Of a DNA stretch of 64,000 nt, positions 45,395 to 53,460 are shown in pieces. The notes below the pieces were generated by a model. It searched no databases. It had not been told where the DNA came from and was given only the letters and a program-made list of their open reading frames with translations. This stretch comes from Clostridium pascui. Lineage in GTDB: Bacteria > Bacillota > Clostridia > Clostridiales > Clostridiaceae. Position 1 is the first letter of the stretch, and each line of letters starts with the position of its first letter. The stretch spans positions 310,001 through 374,000 of the forward strand of contig NZ_JAFBDB010000003.1 in assembly GCF_016908015.1 (NCBI RefSeq), written 5' to 3'. Made by a program: the position numbers and the translations under genes.

Positions 45395-47520
45395 TATAAA
45401 TTACCCTTATTGTAAAATGAAATATGATTAGTATGAGATAACCTGTCATTTCTTTCAGCTACTTTTCCTGCTCCAAATCTTTCATCTAAACTTAAATATC
45501 CTGTAACTCTAGAAATGCCTTGAATATTTTCACTACCACATTTAGGGCAATTATCTTCTTCATTATTTAGATAAGTTCCGCATTCTTTACAATATTTAAT
45601 ATGAAAGTTTATCCCTAAATAATTTATATTAGTATAATTATAGGCATAATTTAGAATATCCATTATTACATCTTCTGTTGGATAATCATCTAGTTCTATA
45701 TAAGTTATATGTCCACCATTGCATATTGCATGATAAGGTGCTTCTATATCTATTTTATCCTTTATAGATATTGGAAATCCAACTGGTATATGATAACTGT
45801 TTGTATAATACTTTTTATCTGTAACTCCCTTTATTTCTCCAAATATCTTTTTATCTTGTAATATGAACTTTCCACTTAAGCCTTCTGCTGGAGTTGCATA
45901 AGCGCTCCAATTCAATTTTGTTTCTTCTGTAGCTTTATCTGTGAAGTTTCTTATATATGATATTATCTTTATTCCTAGCTCCCTTGCATGCTCACTTTCA
46001 CCATGGTGATGTGAAGTTAAGGCAATTAATGTTTCTGCAAGTCCTATAAACCCTATTCCCCAAGTGCCTTGCTTTAATATTGGTTCTATAGAATCATCTG
46101 GAAGTAATCCTTCTGAGCCTTTCATAAGTCCCTGTCCCGCTACAAAGGGAAGATCCTTAACCTTTAATCTCTTAAGTATCCCATATCTATGGATTAATGA
46201 TTCTTTAGCTAATTCTAATCTACCTTGTAAAAGTTCAAAGAACTTATCTAAGTCACCCTTTGCAAGTATCCCCACTCTAGGTAAATTTATAGTTGTTGGT
46301 GCAATGTTCCCTCTTCCCTTTACCTCTGCTTCTCCATTTATATTTGACTGAACTCGAGTTCTGCATCCCATAGTTGCTGGAATATATCCTTGATTATAGT
46401 ATTCAAGATTAAAGTCTGCATCTATATTCATAAAAGTTGGATTCATTCTTTTACTTGCTACTTTACATGCTAGTTTAAATAGATAATAGTACGGATCTTC
46501 CTTCTTTTTATTTACTCCATCCTTTACCCTAAATATTATATTTGGAAATACTGGTTGTTCTCCATTACCTAATCCCTTTTCATACTCTAAAAGGAATATT
46601 TCACATACTAATGCTGCATCATCATTTTCTGGTATTCCTATATTAATTGAACTAAATGGAACCTGGGATCCCGCACGGGAATGCATAGTGTTCAGGTTAT
46701 ACACTATACCCTGCATAGCCTGCTCTATGGTTTTCCTAAGCTTCTTATGTACTATAGAATCAATCTTATCTTCATCTATACCATATTCCTTTAATTCTCT
46801 CGTTATCTCCTGTCTAGTATAATCTACAAATACTCCCATATCATTATCAAAATTAGGATGAGATTGGCCACCGAACATATCATTTTGTGTAGATTGTAAT
46901 AATATACATGAAAGTTCTGCTGCTGACTCTATTCTTCTAGGAGGTCTTATAGTTCCATATCCTGTATTAAACCCTCTCTCTAAAACTTCTCTAGTAGGTA
47001 TATGTAAACAATTTGTTGTCAAATTGTAACTATCAAGGTCATGATAATACACATCTCCATTCTCATGTGCTTTAGCTAAATGTTTAGGCATACTTGCAAG
47101 ATTATGCCACTTATTTGATTCACTAGCTATTCTTAAAAGCTTGGACGAGAAATTATTTCCTACATTGGCATTATCTCTATCGGTTTCTACTCCGATTTTT
47201 TCTATGGCCTTCATTAAGTCTGACTTTATTTCACGTATATTTGTTCTTTCTCTTCTATAATTTGAATATACAAAACCTATTTCTTTATATTCACTTCCAA
47301 CTAAAACCTTTTCTACTGTGTTTTGTATTTCTTCTACAGTAACTTCTTGAACTTCTCTTTGCTCCAAACTAGAAATTATCTTTTGAGTTAAATCTATAAA
47401 CTCACTTTCTCTTATTTTATATCCAGTTTCCTCTGCCGCTCTCTTTATGGCATTTGTAATTTTCATCGAATTAAAAGAGACCTTTCTTCCGTCTCTTTTT
47501 ACAACATGTAGCATACACAT
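45394..47520 (-). CDS. nrdD: Anaerobic (class III) ribonucleoside-triphosphate reductase
   Basis: Glycyl-radical enzyme making dNTPs without oxygen. The 708-residue product has an N-terminal ATP-cone (about 1-90; VVKRDGRKVSFNSMKI), the catalytic barrel, a C-terminal zinc site (CKECGTYLNNEEDNCPKCGS) and the glycyl-radical loop SRVTGYLSLDERF. The second ATG (47514), nine bases after GGGGAGG, is a better start than the first, which is only three bases away. It forms an operon with nrdG. A sequence resembling an NrdR box lies at the predicted transcription start. Confidence 0.97.
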   Translation of the reverse strand: MCMLHVVKRDGRKVSFNSMKITNAIKRAAEETGYKIRESEFIDLTQKIISSLEQREVQEVTVEEIQNTVEKVLVGSEYKEIGFVYSNYRRERTNIREIKSDLMKAIEKIGVETDRDNANVGNNFSSKLLRIASESNKWHNLASMPKHLAKAHENGDVYYHDLDSYNLTTNCLHIPTREVLERGFNTGYGTIRPPRRIESAAELSCILLQSTQNDMFGGQSHPNFDNDMGVFVDYTRQEITRELKEYGIDEDKIDSIVHKKLRKTIEQAMQGIVYNLNTMHSRAGSQVPFSSINIGIPENDDAALVCEIFLLEYEKGLGNGEQPVFPNIIFRVKDGVNKKKEDPYYYLFKLACKVASKRMNPTFMNIDADFNLEYYNQGYIPATMGCRTRVQSNINGEAEVKGRGNIAPTTINLPRVGILAKGDLDKFFELLQGRLELAKESLIHRYGILKRLKVKDLPFVAGQGLMKGSEGLLPDDSIEPILKQGTWGIGFIGLAETLIALTSHHHGESEHARELGIKIISYIRNFTDKATEETKLNWSAYATPAEGLSGKFILQDKKIFGEIKGVTDKKYYTNSYHIPVGFPISIKDKIDIEAPYHAICNGGHITYIELDDYPTEDVIMDILNYAYNYTNINYLGINFHIKYCKECGTYLNNEEDNCPKCGSENIQGISRVTGYLSLDERFGAGKVAERNDRLSHTNHISFYNKGNL

Positions 47521-47529
47521 AATCCTCCC

Positions 47530-47545
47530 CTACTATATATTGCGT
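47530..47545 (-). promoter_or_regulatory. Candidate NrdR box and promoter of nrdDG
   Basis: CTACTATATATTGCGT resembles the NrdR repressor site. A TATAAT -10 element lies just upstream on the minus strand (47563-47558), so the box would cover the transcription start. A second, half-matching site overlaps the -10. The spacing is not the classic three turns, so this is tentative. The remainder of the 308-base gap to the next gene is A/T-rich. Confidence 0.4.
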
Positions 47546-47760
47546 AAACACTAACCCATTATACTATGCAAAATGTTTTTATACCAGCTTATAAAATCAG
47601 TTTATAAAAAGCTATCTCCATGTTTAACCCCTTCTTCTTATATTTTTTACTGTTATTCTAATAATAAGTTTCTTATTTTTTAAAAGAGAGTTATTTGCAG
47701 TAAAATCACTTAAAAGTGAATAATTAACATTAAATACGCCTAAATATAAGGTTTATAAGT

Positions 47761-47789
47761 TTGATTATAAAATCCATAAAATGTAAAAT
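47761..47789 (+). promoter_or_regulatory. Probable sigma-A promoter of the DUF3048 gene
   Basis: TTGATT, a 17-base spacer and TAAAAT, 40 bases before the start codon of the DUF3048 lipoprotein gene. Confidence 0.5.
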
Positions 47790-47828
47790 TATTCTAAAAT
47801 AAATTTATTTTATGATGGGGGCAGTATT

Positions 47829-48827
47829 ATGAAAAAGTTTATATCTCTTATTTCAGTAATTCTTATACTTTTATTATCGAGCTGTACTCAAAGTACTAAA
47901 AATATCGAAGATAAACCAAAAGATAACATAGTTGAAAAGGAAGAAAAATATATATCGCCTTATACTGGAGAACAAGTCTCTAAAAATACCTTGAATAATA
48001 TCCCCTTTATGGTTATTGTGGAAAATTCTAAGGATGCTCGTCCACAATCTGGCCTTGTAGATGCTGATATCGTATATGAAACCATGGCTGAAGGAGGAAT
48101 TCCAAGATTTATTGCGTTATTTCACAAAAACAATCCTAAAAAAATTGGCCCAGTTCGAAGTGCCCGCCCTTACTTTTTAGATTTATCTAAACTTCATAAA
48201 TTACCTTTTGGACATTGTGGATATAGCGAAGAGGCTAAAACTCAAATTGAGGCTGAAAATTTGCCAAGCTTAAATGAATTTATATATGAAAAGTATTATT
48301 GGCGAGATAAGTCTAGAAAGTATGAACATAGCTTATATACATCCACCGAAAATATGAGAAATTTAATTTCAGAAAAAAATCTTATATCCAAACCTACATC
48401 GACTTATAATTTTGATAAATCCTATTGGGAAAATTCAAATCTTGATAGCTCTAATTCAGTTACTATAAAAGTAAATAAATATTATAATACTTCTTATATA
48501 TTTAAAGATAGCTTATATGTCAAATATATGGACGGTTCCCCCTCTATAGACAGCGACAATAATACTCCTATTCAAGCAAAAAATATTGTTATTCAACTTA
48601 CAGACATAACACTTCAAAGTGATAATTTACATGTTGATATACAACTAATTGGTGAAGGGGATTGTCTAGTTATAAGCAACGGTAAAGTAGTTAAAGGAAA
48701 GTGGAAACAATCCAGCTTAGATTCTAGTACAGAACTTATAGATAATCTCGGAAATCCTATTCCTTTAAATATAGGGAATACCTGGTGGCACATACTAGAT
48801 AAAAAAGTAAACATTGAAATAAAATAA
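47829..48827 (+). CDS. DUF3048 domain lipoprotein (YerB-like)
   Basis: 332-residue lipoprotein; the signal peptide ends at Cys19 (LLSSC). Two DUF3048-type parts are visible: the first contains PFMVIVENSKDARPQSGL, DADIVYETMAEGGIPRFIALFH and KIGPVRSARPYF; the second ends GKWKQSS and GNTWWHILD. Related to B. subtilis YerB, of unknown function at the cell surface. The start has a GATGGGGGCA ribosome region. The next gene, a small conserved ORF, follows 45 bases later and may share the transcript. Confidence 0.9.
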   Translation: MKKFISLISVILILLLSSCTQSTKNIEDKPKDNIVEKEEKYISPYTGEQVSKNTLNNIPFMVIVENSKDARPQSGLVDADIVYETMAEGGIPRFIALFHKNNPKKIGPVRSARPYFLDLSKLHKLPFGHCGYSEEAKTQIEAENLPSLNEFIYEKYYWRDKSRKYEHSLYTSTENMRNLISEKNLISKPTSTYNFDKSYWENSNLDSSNSVTIKVNKYYNTSYIFKDSLYVKYMDGSPSIDSDNNTPIQAKNIVIQLTDITLQSDNLHVDIQLIGEGDCLVISNGKVVKGKWKQSSLDSSTELIDNLGNPIPLNIGNTWWHILDKKVNIEIK

Positions 48828-48872
48828 TTTACTTAATTATAGGCAATACTAACTAAAAAGGAGGTATTGCGC

Positions 48873-49049
48873 ATGAAAGGCAGGATAATAGATTTAATAG
48901 GCTCAGATGCTCTAGTTGCTTTAGAAGATGGTACTACTATGGAAATTAACAGACTTACATTATCTGAGCATATACAGCTCGGAGATATGGTAAATGTAGA
49001 TCCTAGTCCCCTTCATCCTGGAAATGATAAACTTGTAGACTTCTTTTAA
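48873..49049 (+). CDS. Small conserved-looking protein of unknown function
   Basis: 58-residue protein with a very strong ribosome site (AAGGAGG, eight bases before ATG). It is acidic, predicted mostly beta (GRIIDLIGSDALVALEDG, then a TTMEINR strand), and ends HPGNDKLVDFF. The alternating strands recall a small SH3- or OB-like barrel, but I do not recognise a family. It follows the DUF3048 gene on the same strand and precedes the TPP riboswitch by about 60 bases. Confidence 0.65.
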   Translation: MKGRIIDLIGSDALVALEDGTTMEINRLTLSEHIQLGDMVNVDPSPLHPGNDKLVDFF

Positions 49050-49111
49050 TAAATACACCATTCTTGAAAATACATATATAATACTATATAATAAGTTATG
49101 TAAAATTAATA

Positions 49112-49243
49112 AACCGTGCTAGAGGTGCCGAACTCGGCTGAGAAATGATTTAGTCATTAACTCTCATCACCTGATCTGGATAATACCAGCGTAGGGAAGC
49201 AGTCTTGATCGCTTTATAAGGTATTCCAGTGCTGGAATACCTT
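49112..49243 (+). promoter_or_regulatory. TPP (THI-element) riboswitch with terminator hairpin
   Basis: The aptamer shows CTGAGA (49138-49143), a variable stem, and CACCTGATCTGGATAATACC followed by AGCGTAGGGAAGCA, the hallmark thiamine pyrophosphate aptamer. A perfect 12-base-arm hairpin (49218-49229 with 49232-49243) follows as expression platform. The expected poly-T run is reduced to CTTTAAG, and thiT coding sequence starts immediately. Confidence 0.93.
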
Positions 49244-49743
49244 TAAGTATTGGTCTTGCATTATCTGTAATCCTTAATTTATTTAAGATTGCAGAATTTC
49301 CTAGCGGAGGATCTATTACATTAGGTGAAATTGTACCTATTATTCTTCTTTCATTATTTTACGGACCTGAAATAGGATTTCTAACTGGTTTCATGTATGG
49401 TATATTAAGTTTAATTTTAGGATCTTATATACTTCATCCTGTACAGGTATTATTTGATTATCCTTTACCATTTATGACCCTAGGACTTGCAGGCTTTTTT
49501 AAAGACAAAAATTTAATTGCTGCAGCTATAGCTGTATTAGGAAGATTTACATTCCACTTTATTTCAGATGTAGTATTTTGGGGAAGTAATGCTCTAGAGG
49601 GAATGCCACCTTATTTATACCCCCTTATATACAATGCTTCTTATTTAGCAATAGATGGCTTAATTTGTATTGTAATACTTACACTAATTCCTGTTAATCA
49701 AATATATTCTATTTTAAATAAAAATTCAATTCATAGTCATTAA
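49244..49743 (+). pseudogene. thiT: thiT thiamine transporter gene lacking its 5' end
   Basis: From 49244 an open frame encodes ThiT-like sequence: LSVILNLFKIAEFPSGGSI, then LGEIVPIILLSLFYGPEIG, GRFTFHFISDVVFWG, and LIYNASYLAIDGL, the last two holding the His, Tyr and Asn region that binds thiamin in ThiT. No ATG, GTG or TTG in this frame occurs between an upstream TAG (49192-49194, inside the aptamer) and the ATG at 49393, and no ribosome site is seen. About 10-15 N-terminal residues, the start codon and ribosome site seem deleted. Translation from 49393 would give 116 residues lacking the first helices. Loss of function is likely; an assembly error is possible. Confidence 0.75.
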
Positions 49744-49746
49744 ATG

Positions 49747-49780
49747 AAAAGCATGTAATGAAAAATCATTACATGCTTTT
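49747..49780 (+). terminator. Intrinsic terminator after thiT
   Basis: Perfect 15-bp stem (49747-49761 with 49766-49780) followed by T-rich sequence; it lies between the convergent thiT remnant and ferredoxin gene and may serve both. Confidence 0.85.
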
Positions 49781-49790
49781 ATTATTTTTA

Positions 49791-49982
49791 TTATTCTACT
49801 TTTATAGCATTAGTTGGACAACTTCCTTCTGCTTCCTTTGCAGCATCTTCTGAGCCAGATGGAACTTCATCTACTACAACTGTTGCTTTTCCAGTACTGT
49901 CATCCATTTCAAATACATCCCCAGCTATTGCTGGACATAGTCCACATGATATACAAAGATCCTTATCAACATATGCTTGCAT
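49791..49982 (-). CDS. Ferredoxin, single [4Fe-4S] cluster
   Basis: 63-residue electron carrier. One cluster motif CISCGLC is followed much later by SCPTNAIKV, giving four cysteines (C-x2-C-x2-C ... C-P) and so one [4Fe-4S] cluster, as in single-cluster ferredoxins, rather than the 2[4Fe-4S] clostridial type. The acidic composition is typical. An AGGAGGAATT ribosome site precedes the ATG. It is monocistronic, with a terminator at its 3' end shared with thiT. Confidence 0.92.
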   Translation of the reverse strand: MQAYVDKDLCISCGLCPAIAGDVFEMDDSTGKATVVVDEVPSGSEDAAKEAEGSCPTNAIKVE

Positions 49983-50096
49983 AATACAATTCCTCCTTTT
50001 ACTTTGAACTATATATATTTTACCCCACTCATGATTCTTTATTACTATTTTATTAAATTTTAAAATTTAATTTTTAACTCATGTTCTAGTATTTAG

Positions 50097-50942
50097 TTAC
50101 TTGCTTAACTTTATAAAATTATCTAATAAATTTTCATAATCCCCATTTAATAACACAAATCTTTCCGCTTGACCGCTCTCTAAACTTTCAGCTAAATCCA
50201 AATTTATAGGCATCTCTGCCATTAAAGGCACTCCTAAGTATTTTGCCTGCTCTTCAGCTGATTTTTTGCTAAATACTCTAATTTTTTCACTACATTTATC
50301 ACATTGTATATAAGACATATTTTCTACTACACCAAATACCTTTACGTCCATTTTTTCTGCCATTATTACAACCTTTTTAACTATCATGGATACCATATCT
50401 TGAGGTGTAGATACAACTACCATTCCTTCTACAGGCATACTTTGCATTATAGTTAATGCTATATCTCCTGTTCCTGGAGGCATATCAATTAAAAGATAAT
50501 CTAAATCTCCCCAAACTGTGTCTGAATACATTTGCTTCAATACACCAGTTATTACAGGGCCTCTCCATATAACAGGCTGCTCTTCTTCCTCTGTTAAAAG
50601 ATTTAAGGATATTACCTTTATACCCAAGGATGTTTGAACAGGCATGAACTTTGCTTCTTCACTATTTTCTACTTGATGTATTTCTGCTCGTTCTTCGTTT
50701 ATTCCAAAAAATCTTGGCATAGAAGGACCTGTTATATCTCCATCAAGTACTCCAACTTTAAATCCAGCTTTTTGGAGTTGTACTGCTAAAATGCCAGTTA
50801 CTGTGGACTTACCAACTCCACCTTTTCCACTTATTACTCCTATAATATGTTTTATATTTCCGTGCTTTGGCACATCCTTAGAACATGTGGATGAATTACT
50901 ATTACAGCTTCCCTTACTAGGACAACTATTGCAATCACTCAT
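50097..50942 (-). CDS. Mrp/NBP35 family iron-sulfur carrier ATPase
   Basis: 281-residue P-loop ATPase of the Mrp/ApbC family that carries and delivers [4Fe-4S] clusters. The N-terminus holds CNSCPSKGSCNSN.STC cysteine clusters typical of the NBP35-like clostridial form. The deviant Walker A is GKGGVGKST (about residue 39-47), followed by DGDITGPS and DYLLIDMPPGTGD. A later CxxC (CDKC, about 214-217) is the bridging cluster site. It lies near a ferredoxin gene, but the gene gap (114 bases) is large enough for separate transcription. Confidence 0.92.
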   Translation of the reverse strand: MSDCNSCPSKGSCNSNSSTCSKDVPKHGNIKHIIGVISGKGGVGKSTVTGILAVQLQKAGFKVGVLDGDITGPSMPRFFGINEERAEIHQVENSEEAKFMPVQTSLGIKVISLNLLTEEEEQPVIWRGPVITGVLKQMYSDTVWGDLDYLLIDMPPGTGDIALTIMQSMPVEGMVVVSTPQDMVSMIVKKVVIMAEKMDVKVFGVVENMSYIQCDKCSEKIRVFSKKSAEEQAKYLGVPLMAEMPINLDLAESLESGQAERFVLLNGDYENLLDNFIKLSK

Positions 50943-51034
50943 TTCTATTCCTCCTTAAATATGTATTATAAAACTTTATTTATTATAGCACTAAAAAAAT
51001 GTTATAAAAACCCTTATATAAATTATATTAATAT

Positions 51035-51877
51035 CTAAAAGTTACTAGGCTTATCTTTAGTAGCATTCAAATGCCAACTCCTATTTTCATAGTTTGCAAC
51101 TACATAATACTGTTCTGTATTTTTTTCTTGCCTATTATAAAAGGTAATTATGCTCTTATACATTAATCTATTATACCCCTGGGTTTTAACTGTCATTATC
51201 ACATCATATTCTGTAGCATTACCTTTTACTAGTTCTCCATTTATATTTTTATCATTTAACTTATTTTTAAAATCTTCTAAATCTGTAGATAAAATAAATT
51301 TTGCAATTTCTCTATCCTCATCTAAGTTAACTCCTATTTTTTTTGTTGTTTTTGTATCCTTTATATAGCTATTCAGAGTTTCTATAAGTGAACCATAATA
51401 TATATCTGTGAAGTCTTTTGGAATCCTTATGTTCCAAAAACTTTTTATAATATCATTATCTATTCTCTTTGATACAATATAAGTCTTATCTTCACTATAA
51501 AGATTACCACCACTTTTTTTATCTAATCCTGCAACATAATTAAACTTATGTACTTTATCATGTGCCTCATGCATTTCAAATATGTAATCTGGCTGAAGAG
51601 TAGATTTTTCTTCAACCTCCTTTGCAGAAGATAGCATATCATATAATTCTTTTATTACATTCTTATCTGTTACTATAAATCTATATCCTTGATCTCGAGT
51701 ATTTTGTATTACAATCTTTTGTACCTTATTTTGCTTTATATATTCAAAATTTGTATTTTTTAATCCTAACTTTACCTTCATATTTTCTATTGTATTACAT
51801 CCTGAAAAAAGAGTACTTACTAAGGTAATTGTAATGATCATAGCTTTAAATCTGAAAAACTTTTTTAACTTTATCAA
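51035..51877 (-). CDS. Putative lipoprotein of unknown function
   Basis: 280-residue product with a basic N-terminus, a hydrophobic stretch and lipobox Cys27 (TLFSGC). The rest is a mixed alpha/beta sequence without a motif I recognise; segments such as YRFIVTDKNVIKELYDML and SWHLNATKDK are the most regular. It lies 17 bases after lgt, the gene for the enzyme that lipidates such proteins, on the same strand, so the two are likely co-transcribed. That co-location may be incidental. Confidence 0.7.
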   Translation of the reverse strand: MIKLKKFFRFKAMIITITLVSTLFSGCNTIENMKVKLGLKNTNFEYIKQNKVQKIVIQNTRDQGYRFIVTDKNVIKELYDMLSSAKEVEEKSTLQPDYIFEMHEAHDKVHKFNYVAGLDKKSGGNLYSEDKTYIVSKRIDNDIIKSFWNIRIPKDFTDIYYGSLIETLNSYIKDTKTTKKIGVNLDEDREIAKFILSTDLEDFKNKLNDKNINGELVKGNATEYDVIMTVKTQGYNRLMYKSIITFYNRQEKNTEQYYVVANYENRSWHLNATKDKPSNF

Positions 51878-51894
51878 TTTCTTAACCTCCTAGG

Positions 51895-52656
51895 TTAATT
51901 ATTAAAATTTACTTTAGGCTTTGTTATATTAAATATAACTATACCAATGATTAATGTAAAAACACTTATAAATTGTGATGTAGATAATATTGAAATTTCA
52001 CCTCTTGGGTCTCCTCTAAATACTTCTACTATTATTCTTCCTATACTATAAATAATTACATATAAAGCAAATGTACTTCCCTTTTTATTTTTTCTTTTAT
52101 CATACCAAACTAAAAATATTGCTAATAAAAAGTCAAATATAGATGAATAAATTTGTGTAGGGTGAAGATGTACCGCTGAAGGTGCAAAAGGTGAATTGTT
52201 AAATACAATCCCTATAGGAAGCTTTGTAGGTTTTCCATAACAACACCCTGCAAGCAAGCACCCTATTCTTCCAAAACCTTGCGCTAAAGGTATTGAAGGT
52301 ATTATTAAATCAAAAGTATCTAACACATTCCACTTCTTCCGTTTGCAATAAAAAAATATTGAAATAGCTCCCCCAATTATAGAACCATATATGACAAATC
52401 CACTTCCAATATCTCTTAACAAAGAAGGGTTTTCTATCACATTTCTTATCTCAGTTATTATGTATAAAAGCTTGCCTCCAAGTATCCCTGAAAGTATCGC
52501 TATTAAAGACATATTATAAATATAATCTTCATGATAATTACTATTTCTTTTTACCCTTGAATCCAAGAGTGCCAATGCAGCTAATATGCCTATAGCTATC
52601 ATTGTGCCATATCCATAAATTGGCCTTGCAAATAACATAAACAATACCGGCCTCAC
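51895..52656 (-). CDS. lgt: Prolipoprotein diacylglyceryl transferase
   Basis: Membrane enzyme transferring diacylglycerol to the lipobox cysteine of prolipoproteins. The 253-residue product has about seven hydrophobic segments and the Lgt signature GRIGCLLAGCCYGKPT near residue 132, followed by HLHPTQIYSS and, late, GRIIVEVFRGDPRG. These contain the conserved Arg, His and Glu positions of the family. Several lipoproteins in this window (Ger C subunit, DUF3048, solute-binding protein) would be its substrates. Confidence 0.95.
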   Translation of the reverse strand: MRPVLFMLFARPIYGYGTMIAIGILAALALLDSRVKRNSNYHEDYIYNMSLIAILSGILGGKLLYIITEIRNVIENPSLLRDIGSGFVIYGSIIGGAISIFFYCKRKKWNVLDTFDLIIPSIPLAQGFGRIGCLLAGCCYGKPTKLPIGIVFNNSPFAPSAVHLHPTQIYSSIFDFLLAIFLVWYDKRKNKKGSTFALYVIIYSIGRIIVEVFRGDPRGEISILSTSQFISVFTLIIGIVIFNITKPKVNFNN

Positions 52657-52710
52657 TTCCTATCACCTCCATTATCCATTATTATAGCATATAAATATAT
52701 TTATAAAAAA

Positions 52711-52741
52711 TAAGCTGGTCTATAAAATAATAGACCAGCTC
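52711..52741 (-). terminator. Intrinsic terminator after the hypothetical membrane-anchored gene
   Basis: Perfect 11-bp stem (52713-52723 with 52730-52740) with an A/T tail; it starts at the stop codon of the gene to its right. Confidence 0.8.
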
Positions 52742-53325
52742 TAACTTATTTTTAATGTTTCCACTATAGCTTTAAATATAGTGGGCATATTCTCCTTGAA
52801 GTTATCTTCCCTTGTAAAAAAAGAAAATCTTACAAACTTGTTGCCATCTGGTATGAAATATTCAAATGCCTTATACTTTATATTTTGTGAATTTATTAGA
52901 GAATATTCAATATAATAGGAATCCTTATCATTAACTTTTACATTAGATAACTTATATCCTTCTACAATATTTTGTTTAAAGGATATATCTTTACTTCTTT
53001 CTATAAAAGTTTTCAAGTCTTGATTTAAGTTCCACACTTCTACAAAGCCATATACCTTAAAATCCTTAGCTTGAAAATCGTTATGGTATATTATTTCTTC
53101 TCCACCAAAATCTCTTTTTTCTGAAATCCAATCATAAGGAAGTTTATAGGTTACCTTGCCATTTAAAGCAGAGTACTCTTTTAAAGAATTTATGTTACTT
53201 TGCATAAGGGAGGTTAGTTTTATACTATCTTTAAATATACTTTGAATACCAAACATAGTTATCATAAGCCCTACTATAATTATGGTGACGCCTAGTCTTT
53301 TTTTATTTACAATTATAAGTCTCAT
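52741..53325 (-). CDS. Hypothetical membrane-anchored protein
   Basis: 194 residues from the ATG at 53325 (weak AAGG nine bases upstream); an upstream GTG within GGAGGTG is possible, so the start is uncertain by up to 16 residues. One transmembrane segment (about residues 11-28) is followed by an extracytoplasmic beta-rich domain (KVTYKLPYDWISEKRDF, FKVYGFVEVWNLNQD, YYIEYSL...FVRFSFF) resembling PsbP/lipoprotein-type folds by pattern only. I do not recognise a family name. Terminators lie on both sides, so it is monocistronic. Confidence 0.65.
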   Translation of the reverse strand: MRLIIVNKKRLGVTIIIVGLMITMFGIQSIFKDSIKLTSLMQSNINSLKEYSALNGKVTYKLPYDWISEKRDFGGEEIIYHNDFQAKDFKVYGFVEVWNLNQDLKTFIERSKDISFKQNIVEGYKLSNVKVNDKDSYYIEYSLINSQNIKYKAFEYFIPDGNKFVRFSFFTREDNFKENMPTIFKAIVETLKIS

Positions 53326-53436
53326 ACCGTCAAACCTTAAAAGGTTATCGCTCACCTCCACATACTTTATCAATAATAAAATATATGTGAAAAAAGCTGT
53401 ATTTATTAATTTTTATAAAAATATATTTAATATAAA

Positions 53437-53460
53437 AAGGTATGCAAATCTGCATACCTA
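53437..53460 (-). terminator. Intrinsic terminator after the acidic-linker protein gene
   Basis: Perfect 10-bp stem (AAGGTATGCA with its complement) with a short loop, including the stop codon of the gene at 53458, and an A/T tail. Confidence 0.7.
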
